In this document: one piece after another, positions 49,826 through 59,152 of the stretch | Layout of the letters: each line of letters opens with the position of its first letter | How positions within the stretch are numbered: the first letter of the stretch is position 1 | Made by a program: the position numbers and the translations under genes | Notes under the pieces: model-generated | What the model saw: only the letters and a program-made list of their open reading frames with translations | Told to the model about the DNA's origin: nothing | The model's database searches: none | Assembly: GCF_000429065.1 (NCBI RefSeq) | Contig: NZ_AUBD01000001.1 | Location: 310,001-374,000, forward strand | DNA from: Silanimonas lenta DSM 16282 | GTDB taxonomy: Bacteria; Pseudomonadota; Gammaproteobacteria; Xanthomonadales; Xanthomonadaceae | Length of the DNA stretch: 64,000 nt | Reading direction: 5' to 3'

Positions 49826-49853
49826 GGCGATGATAAACGCAGCGCGCGCCGCC

Positions 49854-52800
49854 TCAGTCGATGGCGCAGCCCTGCAGGCCGCCGAGCGGGATCACGGCGT
49901 CGTCCACGTCCCAGCTGCCGGCCACTCCGGCGCCGAAGCTGCCCTGCAGGCGGATGCGGCGCAGCACTCCGCCCTCATAGGTGCGCACGAGGCTGCCGAA
50001 GGCCCGCTTCACGGGTTCGCCAAGGCGCGGGCAGAGCGGGCAGAAACCGTTGTACTGCAGGGCCGGCAGGGTCTCGACGGCGGCATTGCTGCCGCTGTCG
50101 ATCTGTGCGGCGATGAACCGCGGCACGCCTCGGGCATCGTAGATGAAGGCCGCATAGAACTCGGCCACCGGGAAGAGCTGCACGCTGTAGCCGGTGCCGG
50201 CGCGCACCGGGTCGAACCAGTTGCCGCTGGCATCCGGCGTGCCGCCCGCCACCGTCGGACAGCCGCGGCCGAAGGGCAGGAAAGGCTCCGAGCCGGTCTG
50301 CCCATCGAGGGTATAGGTCCAGCGGAAGCGGTCACGCTGCACCGGGGTGAGCCTGCCCTCGCCGACGATGCTCAGGTGATTGCGTGTCCCGTCCCAGGCG
50401 CTGCGGTAGATCGGGGTGCGCCAGAGCCCATCCGCGCCGGGCTGCGGCCCCTGCAGGTAGTACCAGGTCGGCGTGCCGTCCTGCAGGTAGGTGAACCAGA
50501 CCCCGGCGATCTCGCTGCCGGCCGGATAGAGGAACAGCCCGTGCCCGGAGCGACCGGTGTTGAAGTACCCGCCAGGGCGCACTTCCGGGGCCACGGCCTG
50601 GATCCTGGCCCGCACCTCCAGCGTCAGGGGCTGGCCGCTGGTGTTCACCGGGGTGAGATACCAGCGCCCCGGCGTGGGCTGGGAGATGCTGATGCGCTTG
50701 CTGCCCCCGGGACCGGTGGCGCTGCGCAGGGCCTCGCTGCGCGGCGGGGCCGGCAGGATGCCGGAATCGGTGTCCGGCAGGGCCGCCCAGGGGCGCAGGG
50801 CAAGGAACAGGTCATGGCTGGCCGCCGCCGAGGTTTCGACCACGAGCTCGCTGCTGCCAGACGGCACATCGATGAACAGCAGTTCGTGGCTGCCTCCCGG
50901 CGGCAGGGTGAAGGCCTGCGGCCGGTCGTTCGCCAGGGCCAGCGGCGCCATTGGGCCGGCCACGCGGGTGAAGGTGTAGGGCACCACGCCCATCGGCTGC
51001 TCGCCCGGGGCGGCATACACCAGCAGCGCCCCCCGGCGCACCTCCCCCGGCTGGGCATGAGGATCGATCCAGCCGACACGCAGGGCCGACGCCTCGTTCG
51101 GGGCTGCAGTGCCCGGCCCGGTGAGCACCAGCCGCGCCGGCGCATCCCCGGCGGCCGGCACCAGCGGCAGCACGCTGTGGGTGACGGTGAAACTGCCCGT
51201 GCCGCTGCGGTTCCACACCATCGCCCAGTAACTGCGCGCGCCCCCGGTGCCGGGATGCTCGACCTCGAGCACGCAGCGCGTGGCCGACTCGCACAGCTGG
51301 TTGCGCGACCCCGGGCTGCCGCCATTGCCCACCAGCAGCGAGGTCTGGGTGCCGCCCGGCACCTGCAGGTCGATCTCGATGCGATAGCGGGCCGGCTGCC
51401 CCAGCGAGGGCACGGTGATGAGATGCCAGCCGACACCGTTGCTGAGGTTGTCGTAGCGCTGGGTCGGGGTGGGATCGGGGCCGAGCGTATAGGGGGTGGT
51501 GGTCAGGCCCACCAGGGCCGTGCCGGCGAACCGGGCCCGCGGCAGGGGCAGGGAGAGCCCCGGCAGCAGCACGTCGAAATGGCCCTGGTCGCTCGCCAGC
51601 GAGCGGCTCTGCGGCCCGGGCAGGCCCGAGACCGGGGCGCGCAGGGCCACGGGCAGGCGGGTATCCGGGCGGCCATCGCCGCTGGTACGGCGCAGCACGA
51701 TGGCGCCGTACACCCAGCGCCCGTAGAGGCCGGGATCGTCGATGCGGGCCGAGAACTGCAGGGTCTGCGAGGCGCCGGCGGCAAGGGCAAAGCCGCTGGT
51801 GGAGCTGCTGAGGCTCACCCCGGCCGGCAGTTCGAACTCCACGGCATAGCTGCCGCCGCCCGCGAGATCGGTGACCCGGCGGCTGAGCGGCGCGCAGGCC
51901 GGTTCGCAGTTGTCGAAGACCAGGGAGGGCAGGTTGAGGGCGGCGGGCGCCAGGCTGCCACCGGAGAACTGTCCCGCCGGCACCTCGAGGGCCAGCGCGG
52001 CGCGCACGGCACGGGAAAGATCGATCACCCCGCCCCCCTGCTCGTGGGGGTGGGCGGCAGCCCCGGAGGCATCACGCCGCACGGCCGGACGGGCGGTGGT
52101 GACGAGGGCGGAGATGATCTGGTCGGCACGCCAGGCCGGGTGGGCGGAACGCAGCAGGGCAGCGGCGCCGGCCACATGCGGCGAGGCCATCGAGGTGCCG
52201 GTCAGGGTGGCATCGCCGCTGCCCTGGTGGGCGGCCGAAAGGATGCTGGTGCCGGGAGCGGCGAGATCCGGCTTCAGCACCGCAGGCACGGCACTGGACG
52301 GTCCCCGGCCGCTGCTGCCGTTGAGCACGTCGGCGAAGACGGGCTGCACCTCGGCGCTGACCCCATCGATCGCGGCGCGGTGCCCGGCGCCGGAAGCCAG
52401 CCACTGCAGCACGGCCTGCCCGGCCTCGTAGCCGAGGTGCACGGTGGGGATGCTGTGCTCGTCGGCGACGGTGGATTCGCCCTCGGCCGCGGTATTGAGC
52501 AGCAGGGTGCCGCTGCCACCCGAGAGCCGGACGTTGTTGCTCTTCGCCACCCGGGCCTGGACCCCGCGGTCGCAGACCACGATCTCACCATTCCAGCGCC
52601 CCGGCCCCCAAGGGTTGCTCGCGCCGGTCACCGGCAGCGTGGTATCGCCGCTGCCCTGGCTGCACAGCGGATGCAGGGGGTCGCGGGCCAGCGGCGCCGG
52701 GCCGGTGCCGCCGGTGAGCCCCTCGCCTTCCAGCACGCCGCCTCCCGGCAGCGGCAGGCCGCCGCCCGAGAAGCGCACGCGATTGACGAAGCGGCGCCCA

Positions 52801-53957
52801 TGCGTGGTGTTGGCTACCGAAAGCACCCAGGGCGCATCGCTCGGGCTGGTCACCGTGGCCACGTCCGGCCCGCGGTTGCCGGCGGCCACCGCCACCACGA
52901 TGCCGGCATTGCGGGCATCGAGCATGGCCAGGGCATTGCTGTTGCCCCAGGGGTTCACGTTGCCGCCGCCGATCGAGTAGTTGATGACGTCGACGCCGTC
53001 GGCCACCGCCTGGTTCAGGGCCGCGAGCGTCCAGCTGCCCGCGCAGCTGTCCTTCTCGCAGGCCTTGTAGGAAATCAGGTTGGCGCGTGGCGCCACGCCG
53101 CGGATCTGGTAGTTCAGCGTGCCGCCGCCGGGGAAGCTGCGTACCCGGTCCACCGGATTGCCCACCGCCGTGCCGGCCACGTGCGAGCCATGGCCATCGA
53201 GGTCGAGGCCATTGTTGGCCTCCGCATCGCCGCTGCCGGTGGAAAAGTCCCAGATGCCGATCAGCTTGGCATTGCAGCCCGCCTGCCCGCTGGCGCACAG
53301 ACCGAAGAACCGCCCCTTCGGATTGCTGTGCACATAGCCATCCGTGGGCGAGACCGCGGCGAAGGAAGGATGCGAGGGATTGATGCCGGTATCGATCACG
53401 CCCACCACCACCCCGGCGCCGCGCGCGGCGATGCCCGCCGCGCCCGACCACAGCTCCGGGGCCTTGATCCAGGCCGTGGCGACATCGTCCTGCGGGCGCT
53501 CGATGCGCTCGCGCTCGACCGCCACCACGCCGGGCACCCGGGCAAGCACGGCCGCTTCCGCCGCATCGAGTTCGAGCGCCACGCCATTCAGCACCACGTC
53601 GTAGACGAACACCGGCTGCAGGGCGCGGCCCAGGCGCCGCGAGGCCTCGGCGAGCCGCGACTCGCGGCGCTGCGCCAGCTCGGCGAGGTAGGCCACCGAG
53701 GCCGGCGCCTGCACGTCCAGCCGGGCCGCCCCGGTGGCGAGTGGCGAGGTGGCCGCCAGCGCCATGCCGCCACGCTTCGCCACCACGCCGCCGGCATAGG
53801 AGGCGAGCGCCGGCTCCTCGAAGCGGACGATCCAGCGCTCGCCCGCCGTCACCCCGCCAGCCTCCGCCGGTTCCTCAGCCCCGGCGACGGTCGCCGCGCC
53901 GCCCCCCAGGGCCAGCGCAAGACCGGTGGCAAGGAGGTGGCGGCGTGGCAGGCGCAT
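49854..53957 (-). CDS. secreted subtilisin-family (S8) protease with PA insert and C-terminal repeats
   Basis: A 1367-residue exported protease. N-terminus MRLPRRHLLATGLALALGG has paired arginines, so Tat or Sec export is possible. An I9-like propeptide (about 40-150) precedes the peptidase: D189 in GVIDTGIN, H256 in DGHGSHVAG, S589 in TGTSMASPHVAG. A PA domain (SKNNVRLSGGSG-like, IPTVHLGYEAGQAVL) is inserted between His and Ser, giving 333 residues between them. Downstream are beta-rich segments and a C-terminal module with GYFNTGRSGHGLFLYP, NWFDPVRAGTGYSV and FCPLCPR. AAGGAGA lies 5 nt before the ATG. It sits 10 bp after the paralogous gene. Confidence 0.92.
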   Translation of the reverse strand: MRLPRRHLLATGLALALGGGAATVAGAEEPAEAGGVTAGERWIVRFEEPALASYAGGVVAKRGGMALAATSPLATGAARLDVQAPASVAYLAELAQRRESRLAEASRRLGRALQPVFVYDVVLNGVALELDAAEAAVLARVPGVVAVERERIERPQDDVATAWIKAPELWSGAAGIAARGAGVVVGVIDTGINPSHPSFAAVSPTDGYVHSNPKGRFFGLCASGQAGCNAKLIGIWDFSTGSGDAEANNGLDLDGHGSHVAGTAVGNPVDRVRSFPGGGTLNYQIRGVAPRANLISYKACEKDSCAGSWTLAALNQAVADGVDVINYSIGGGNVNPWGNSNALAMLDARNAGIVVAVAAGNRGPDVATVTSPSDAPWVLSVANTTHGRRFVNRVRFSGGGLPLPGGGVLEGEGLTGGTGPAPLARDPLHPLCSQGSGDTTLPVTGASNPWGPGRWNGEIVVCDRGVQARVAKSNNVRLSGGSGTLLLNTAAEGESTVADEHSIPTVHLGYEAGQAVLQWLASGAGHRAAIDGVSAEVQPVFADVLNGSSGRGPSSAVPAVLKPDLAAPGTSILSAAHQGSGDATLTGTSMASPHVAGAAALLRSAHPAWRADQIISALVTTARPAVRRDASGAAAHPHEQGGGVIDLSRAVRAALALEVPAGQFSGGSLAPAALNLPSLVFDNCEPACAPLSRRVTDLAGGGSYAVEFELPAGVSLSSSTSGFALAAGASQTLQFSARIDDPGLYGRWVYGAIVLRRTSGDGRPDTRLPVALRAPVSGLPGPQSRSLASDQGHFDVLLPGLSLPLPRARFAGTALVGLTTTPYTLGPDPTPTQRYDNLSNGVGWHLITVPSLGQPARYRIEIDLQVPGGTQTSLLVGNGGSPGSRNQLCESATRCVLEVEHPGTGGARSYWAMVWNRSGTGSFTVTHSVLPLVPAAGDAPARLVLTGPGTAAPNEASALRVGWIDPHAQPGEVRRGALLVYAAPGEQPMGVVPYTFTRVAGPMAPLALANDRPQAFTLPPGGSHELLFIDVPSGSSELVVETSAAASHDLFLALRPWAALPDTDSGILPAPPRSEALRSATGPGGSKRISISQPTPGRWYLTPVNTSGQPLTLEVRARIQAVAPEVRPGGYFNTGRSGHGLFLYPAGSEIAGVWFTYLQDGTPTWYYLQGPQPGADGLWRTPIYRSAWDGTRNHLSIVGEGRLTPVQRDRFRWTYTLDGQTGSEPFLPFGRGCPTVAGGTPDASGNWFDPVRAGTGYSVQLFPVAEFYAAFIYDARGVPRFIAAQIDSGSNAAVETLPALQYNGFCPLCPRLGEPVKRAFGSLVRTYEGGVLRRIRLQGSFGAGVAGSWDVDDAVIPLGGLQGCAID

Positions 53958-53967
53958 GGCGTTCTCC

Positions 53968-56900
53968 TTACGGGCAACCCCGCAGGCTGGAGGGGGATGC
54001 GTTGGGATCGAGCAACCGCACCGACTCGTTTGCACTCCAGCTACCGGGGACACCGTTCACGTAGGTGCCGTTGAGGGTGATGTTGGTGAAGGTGCCATTT
54101 GCGAAGCTGCGCGAGAGCGTGCCGATCGGCGTACGGCTGGGATTGCCGCTGCGCGGGCAGAGCGGGCAGAACCCGGTGAGCTGCTCGAGCGCGCCGCTCG
54201 CCGTGGCGCCGCCGAAGCTGTTGCGCTCCATCAGCAGGAAGCGCGGACGGCCGAGCCCGTCATACACGAAGGAGGCGATGAACTCGTAGTTCGGGTACAT
54301 GAGCACGCTGTACCCGCTGCCCGAACGCGCCGGGTTGAACCAGTGCGAGCTCACGTTCAGCGGTGCGCCAGCGAAGCTGGGGCAGCCGCCGCCCATGCTG
54401 CGGAAGGCCTCGGAGCCGGTCTGGCCATCGAGGTTGTAGGTGAAGGTGAACTCGTCGGTGGCGGTCGGGGTGACGATCAGGGTGCCCACCTCCACCAGCA
54501 CGTTCGCCGAGCCATTCCAGGCGCTGCGGTAGAGCACGCCCGGCCAGATGCCATTGGCTCCCGGGGCATCGGCCTGGATGTAGTACCAGGTGGGCGAGCC
54601 ATCCTCCTCGTAGGCGTACCAGACGCCGGCCAGCACCGGCGGCGCCGGGAACAGGAACAGGCCGTGGCCGGAGCGTCCTGGATTGAAATAGCCGCCGGGA
54701 CGGATGCTGGGCGCCGTGCCGCTGACACTGGCCCGCACCACCACCTCGGCCGGACTGCCGGTGGTGTTCACCGGGGTGATGTACCAGCGGCCCGGGGCCG
54801 GGTTGTTCACCGTGATCGTCTCGTTGCCGCCGGGCGTGGTGGCGCTGGCATTGGCACTGCCACGGGCCGGGGCGGCGGCGATGCTGGGCAGCTCCTCGCT
54901 GGGCACCGGGGCCGGCGTGCGCGCGAGGTAGAGATCGACATTGGCGGCGCTGCTGGTGGTGGCGACGAGCTGGGTGGCGCCGGCCGGCACGTCGATGAAC
55001 AGGTATTCGTGCGCGGCATTGGCCGGCAGCACCACGTTGCGGTCGACCCCGGCCGAGAGCGCGAAGGGCGCCGGCGTGGACGAAGTGCGGTTGAGCTTGA
55101 AGGGCACGCGGATCGCGTTCTGGCCCGGCCCCCGGTCGACCAGCAGGAAGCCATAGCGCGACTGCCCTGGCAGGAAGCCGGGATCGTCGTAGACGAGGCG
55201 GGCCTTGAAGGCGGTGTTCGAAGGCACGTTGCCGGGGCCGGTGGCCTTCTGACGCGCCGAGGGGCGGCTGTCGATGGCCACCAGTTCCAGCCGTACCGGG
55301 TCGCTCGCTCCAGCGGCGCTGGCCTGGTAGTTCTGGGCCAGCGCCCAGACCCGCACCGGCACGTTGTTGCCGAAGTGGGTGAAGGTGAGCGTGCAGGACT
55401 CGACCGCCCCCGGGCTGATGCTCTCGCACTGTTCCTCGGCTTCATCCGGCTGGCCATTGCCATTGGCGTCGATGCCCATGAAGAGGTCGAGGTCCTGGGC
55501 CCCCGGCGTTGCCGCAGGGCGCAGGAACCCCTGCACGGTCACGGTCCGGGTCTGGCCGTCATTGAAGTTGACCGTGCGGGTGAGGAAGGTGACCCCGTCG
55601 GAGAGGTTGTCGTAAGGGCTTGTACGGTTGCTGTCCTGGGCCAGCGCCTGCTCGCGCACCTCCGGTGCCGCGAGCTCGGTCGAGCCGAAACGGGCGTTGG
55701 GCAGGGAGATGATTCCACCGAGTTCGAAGTCGACATAGCCGCGCTCGCCGCTGACGTTCCGCTCCTGCAGCGGCGGTACGGTACCCGAGGACAGGTAGAT
55801 CGCCACCGGCAGGCGCAGGTCGGGCGTGCCGCCGCCCGAGCGGCGAAGCGTCACCGAGCCGTACTTCCACTCGTTCAGGGTGGCATTGCTGGCGGCGGCG
55901 AACCGGAAGCCGATGTTCGCGCCCGCTCCGCCGGCCGGCACCACGAGGCTGGATGGCGTGCCGGTGGTCACCACGTCCGCGGGCATGTTGACGATGACCT
56001 GGTAAGTCCCGCCGCTGGTGCCCGGCATGGCGGAGAAGCTGCGGGTGAGCGTGCAGGAATCGACGCAGTTCTCCGCCGCCAGCGAGGGCAGGTTCAGGGC
56101 CGAGGCATTGCCGGCATTGGCGTTGCGGAAGGCATCCGCGGCATGACGCAGCGCCAGGGAGGCATTCACCGCCAGGGACAGGTCGAGGGTGCCGGCGCCC
56201 CGCTGATGGGGATTGGACGGCGTGAAGTTGGCATCGACCACGGTGTCCGGGCGGGCCGTGAGCATCAGGGCCGAAATGATCTGGTCGGCATTCCAGCCGG
56301 GCCGGGCAGCCTTGAGCAGGGCCGCGGCACCGGCCACGTGCGGCGAGGCCATGGAGGTGCCGCTCATCTGGCGGACGCCGTTGTCGGTGTTGCTGGCGGC
56401 CCGGATCTGGACACCCGGGGCAGCCACGTCGGGCTTGATCACGTTCCTGGGCACGACAGGACCCCGACCGCTGCTGCTGGCGAGCACATCCCCCTGCCCG
56501 CTGCGGTTGTGGGTGACCGAGGCCACCCCCAGCACCCAGGGCGAGTTCGCCGGCGAACCCAGCGTGCCCGGATTGGGGCCCTCGTTGCCGGCCGCGGCCG
56601 CCACGACGATGCCGGCCTCGCGGGCGGCGAGAAAGGCTTCGGTATCCGAGTTGATCGCCCCCCCCACCGTCAGCCAGGGGTCGTAGGCGCTGCCGCCGAT
56701 CGAGTAGTTGATGACATCCACCCCGTCCGCGATCGCCTGGTTGATCGAGGCGACCAGGCGGGCCCCGGAGCCGCAGGACCGGTTGTCGGGGGTGGAGCCG
56801 CAGCCGCGGTAGGAAATCAGGTTGGCGCGCGGCGCCACGCCGCTGATGGTGACCGGCTGGCCGCTGAAGGTGGAATTCACCGGGTTGCCGACGGCGGTGC

Positions 56901-57675
56901 TGGCGACATGGGTTCCGTGGCCATCGGGGTCGGCGCCGCTGGCGCCGGTACCGTTGGAGCCGCCGGCAACGAAATCGTACAGGCCGATCAGCTTGGTATT
57001 GCAGCTGGCGGGGTTGGCAACGCACCAGCCAAAGAAACGGCCCTTCGGATTGGAATGCGTGAAGCTGCCCGAGACGGCGGCAAAGGAGGGATGGGTGGCA
57101 TTCACCCCGGAGTCGATCACACCGACCACGATGCTCTCGCCCCGGCTGGTGACGCCGGCCGCCCCCGACCAGAGATCGGGCGCCTTGATCCAGGCCGGGC
57201 CGCGGTCGGTGAGGGCGAAGCGTTCGAAATCCGGCGTGACGGCACGCACGCCAGGCAGGCCGGCGAGACGCTGCGCCTCCCCGGCGGTGAGTTCGAGGGC
57301 GACGCCATTCAGGGCATGCTCGTAGACGAACAGCGGCTCGAGCGGGCGGCCCAGCAGGGAGGAAGCCGCAGCGAGGCGCTGCTCGCGCAGGTCGCCAAGA
57401 TAGTCGAGATAGGCCTGCGCCTCGGGGCGGGCCGGATCGTACTTGGGCTGGCCGGTGACCGCGATCGACACCGGAGCCAGCGCCGGGCGCTTTCCGTCCT
57501 TGGCCTGGAAGCCGCGGAACTGCGGCGCCGCCGGCTCGACGAAGCTCACGAGGTAGGTCGAACGCGAGTCCGCCCTGGCCATGGCCTCGGCCGGGAGACC
57601 GGGCCCCCGGGCATCGACGGAGACGGCAGGCGGGAGCGCCAGCGCGATGGCGGCGGCGAGGGCGAGGTAGCGCAT
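53968..57675 (-). CDS. secreted subtilisin-family (S8) protease, paralogue without PA domain
   Basis: A 1235-residue exported protease with a Sec signal peptide (MRYLALAAAIALALPPAVSVDA). Propeptide at about 35-140, then D188 in GVIDSGVN, H253 in DGHGTHVAS and S441 in SGTSMASPHVAG. Only 188 residues separate His and Ser, so the PA insert of its neighbour is missing. A calcium-like acidic stretch DLFMGIDANGNGQPDEAEEQ lies near residue 745. The C-terminal module GYFNPGRSGHGLFLFP, HWFNPARSGSGYSV and FCPLCPR matches that of the downstream paralogue, indicating a tandem duplication. A TACACT element lies 36 bp upstream. Confidence 0.92.
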   Translation of the reverse strand: MRYLALAAAIALALPPAVSVDARGPGLPAEAMARADSRSTYLVSFVEPAAPQFRGFQAKDGKRPALAPVSIAVTGQPKYDPARPEAQAYLDYLGDLREQRLAAASSLLGRPLEPLFVYEHALNGVALELTAGEAQRLAGLPGVRAVTPDFERFALTDRGPAWIKAPDLWSGAAGVTSRGESIVVGVIDSGVNATHPSFAAVSGSFTHSNPKGRFFGWCVANPASCNTKLIGLYDFVAGGSNGTGASGADPDGHGTHVASTAVGNPVNSTFSGQPVTISGVAPRANLISYRGCGSTPDNRSCGSGARLVASINQAIADGVDVINYSIGGSAYDPWLTVGGAINSDTEAFLAAREAGIVVAAAAGNEGPNPGTLGSPANSPWVLGVASVTHNRSGQGDVLASSSGRGPVVPRNVIKPDVAAPGVQIRAASNTDNGVRQMSGTSMASPHVAGAAALLKAARPGWNADQIISALMLTARPDTVVDANFTPSNPHQRGAGTLDLSLAVNASLALRHAADAFRNANAGNASALNLPSLAAENCVDSCTLTRSFSAMPGTSGGTYQVIVNMPADVVTTGTPSSLVVPAGGAGANIGFRFAAASNATLNEWKYGSVTLRRSGGGTPDLRLPVAIYLSSGTVPPLQERNVSGERGYVDFELGGIISLPNARFGSTELAAPEVREQALAQDSNRTSPYDNLSDGVTFLTRTVNFNDGQTRTVTVQGFLRPAATPGAQDLDLFMGIDANGNGQPDEAEEQCESISPGAVESCTLTFTHFGNNVPVRVWALAQNYQASAAGASDPVRLELVAIDSRPSARQKATGPGNVPSNTAFKARLVYDDPGFLPGQSRYGFLLVDRGPGQNAIRVPFKLNRTSSTPAPFALSAGVDRNVVLPANAAHEYLFIDVPAGATQLVATTSSAANVDLYLARTPAPVPSEELPSIAAAPARGSANASATTPGGNETITVNNPAPGRWYITPVNTTGSPAEVVVRASVSGTAPSIRPGGYFNPGRSGHGLFLFPAPPVLAGVWYAYEEDGSPTWYYIQADAPGANGIWPGVLYRSAWNGSANVLVEVGTLIVTPTATDEFTFTYNLDGQTGSEAFRSMGGGCPSFAGAPLNVSSHWFNPARSGSGYSVLMYPNYEFIASFVYDGLGRPRFLLMERNSFGGATASGALEQLTGFCPLCPRSGNPSRTPIGTLSRSFANGTFTNITLNGTYVNGVPGSWSANESVRLLDPNASPSSLRGCP

Positions 57676-57710
57676 GGGGGAAAATCCGAGGGGGGGAGGA
57701 AACCAGACCG

Positions 57711-57716
57711 AGTGTA
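57711..57716 (-). promoter_or_regulatory. TACACT -10-like element before the S8 protease pair
   Basis: GGATACACT on the minus strand, 35 bp before the start codon, predicting a leader near 29 nt; TGGATT 16 bp further upstream is a poor -35 match. The same 128-bp gap must hold the divergent ccm promoter. Confidence 0.4.
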
Positions 57717-57803
57717 TCCGCGCGGAAGCGGAAATCCATCCTGCCGCAGGGGCATGAGACCCGCATGGACTTCCACCGCCCCCGGCCGATAGCATCGCGC
57801 CGC

Positions 57804-58448
57804 ATGACACGCGCCGCGGCGCCCCTGCTCGTCGCCCGGGGCCTCACCTACCACCGCAACCAGGACCGGATCTTCGGCCCCCTCGACATCGAGGTCTTCG
57901 CCGGCGAGGCCCTGCTGGTGCGCGGCGGCAATGGGGCCGGCAAGACCACCCTGCTGCGGGTGCTCGCCGGGCTGCTGGAGGCCACGGCGGGCAGCGCGGC
58001 CCTCGACGGCCGGCCGGTGGATGGCCGCCACCTGGCCCGCCACTGCGGCTTCCTTGCCCACCGCCCGGGACACAAGGCCGAGCTTCCGGCCCTCGAGAAC
58101 CTGCGCTATGCCGCCCTGCTGCAGGGCCGGGCAGTCCCTCTGCAGGCGCTGGAGGCCGCCCTGGCGCGGGTCGGACTCGCCGGCTACGAGGACACCCCGC
58201 CCGGCCGGATGAGCGCCGGGCAGAACAAGCGCCTCGCCCTGGCCCGGCTCTCGCTGCATCCCGGGCGGCTCTGGCTGATGGACGAGCCCTATGCCAACCT
58301 CGACCTCGAGGGCATCGCCCTCGTCGACCGTCTGGTCGAGGCCCATACCGCAGCCGGGGGCGCGGCCTTCATCACCACCCACGGCGCCTACGCCGCCCCG
58401 CCCGGCCGGGTACGGACCCTGGACATGGACACGGGGCGGACCGGATGA
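57804..58448 (+). CDS. ccmA: cytochrome c maturation ABC transporter ATP-binding protein CcmA
   Basis: ATPase of the CcmABCD complex that releases holo-CcmE in System I cytochrome c maturation, 214 residues. Walker A GGNGAGKTTLLRVLAG, signature MSAGQNKRLALARL (the unusual SAGQ form is typical of CcmA) and Walker B LWLMDEPYANLD are all visible. ATG at 57804 gives MTRAAAPLL; the earlier in-frame ATG at 57765 has no support. It overlaps ccmB by 4 bp and leads the operon. Confidence 0.95.
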   Translation: MTRAAAPLLVARGLTYHRNQDRIFGPLDIEVFAGEALLVRGGNGAGKTTLLRVLAGLLEATAGSAALDGRPVDGRHLARHCGFLAHRPGHKAELPALENLRYAALLQGRAVPLQALEAALARVGLAGYEDTPPGRMSAGQNKRLALARLSLHPGRLWLMDEPYANLDLEGIALVDRLVEAHTAAGGAAFITTHGAYAAPPGRVRTLDMDTGRTG

Positions 58449-59152
58449 ACGGTGCCGATGCCCCCCTCCAGGCCCAGCCCGGCCCCGCCGCGGTGGCTGC
58501 CGCCCAGCTGCGACGCGATCTCAGGCTCGTCTGGGCGCGCCGCGGCGATGCCCTGCAGCCCCTGCTCTTCGCCCTGATGGTGGCCAGCCTGTTCCCGCTC
58601 GCCCTCGGCTCGGAGCCGGGGAAACTCACCCCGCTGGCCGCCGGCATCGTCTGGGTCTGCGTGCTGCTGGCCGGCGTGCTGGGGCTCGACGCCCTGTACC
58701 GGGGCGATGCCGAGGACGGCACGCTGGAGCAGATGCTGCTCTCCCCGGCGCCGCTCGCCCTGCTGCTGGCGGTGCGCATCCTCGTGCACTGGCTGACCAC
58801 CGCCCTGCCCCTGATCCTGCTCTCGCCCCTGTTGGCCGAGATGCTGCAACTCGGCCCGGGCCTGCTGCCGGTGCTGCTCGGCTCGCTGCTGCTCGGCACC
58901 CCGCTGCTCAGCCTGGTCGGCGCCGTCGTCGCGGGGCTCACGGTGGGCCTGAGGCGCTCTGGTATCCTGCTGCCCCTGCTCGTCCTGCCGCTCTACGTGC
59001 CGGTGCTGGTCTTCGGCGCGGGCAGCGTGGCGGCCGCCGCCCAAGGCTTCGACCCGGCCGGCGCCCTGCTGCTGCTGGCCGGCGGCCTCGTGCTCGCCCT
59101 GGTGCTGGCGCCGCTCGCGGCGGCGGCGGCCCTCCGGATCACCCACGCATGA
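58445..59152 (+). CDS. ccmB: heme exporter membrane protein CcmB
   Basis: Integral membrane subunit of the CcmABCD complex, 235 residues, six hydrophobic spans (for example ALLFALMVASLFPLAL, LAAGIVWVCVLLAGVLGL, LLVLPLYVPVLVFGAG). The ARLLRRDLRLVWARRGDALQPLLF-type N-terminus is the CcmB hallmark. It overlaps ccmA and ccmC by 4 bp each (ATGA), showing tight coupling. Confidence 0.95.
   Translation: MNGADAPLQAQPGPAAVAAAQLRRDLRLVWARRGDALQPLLFALMVASLFPLALGSEPGKLTPLAAGIVWVCVLLAGVLGLDALYRGDAEDGTLEQMLLSPAPLALLLAVRILVHWLTTALPLILLSPLLAEMLQLGPGLLPVLLGSLLLGTPLLSLVGAVVAGLTVGLRRSGILLPLLVLPLYVPVLVFGAGSVAAAAQGFDPAGALLLLAGGLVLALVLAPLAAAAALRITHA

Noticed and set aside
49830-57792. Two plus-strand open frames of more than 1200 codons opposite the S8 proteases
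   Set aside because: They mirror the protease genes and read as Gly/His/Arg/Val-rich shadow sequence without any family signature. They only show how GC bias removes stop codons.
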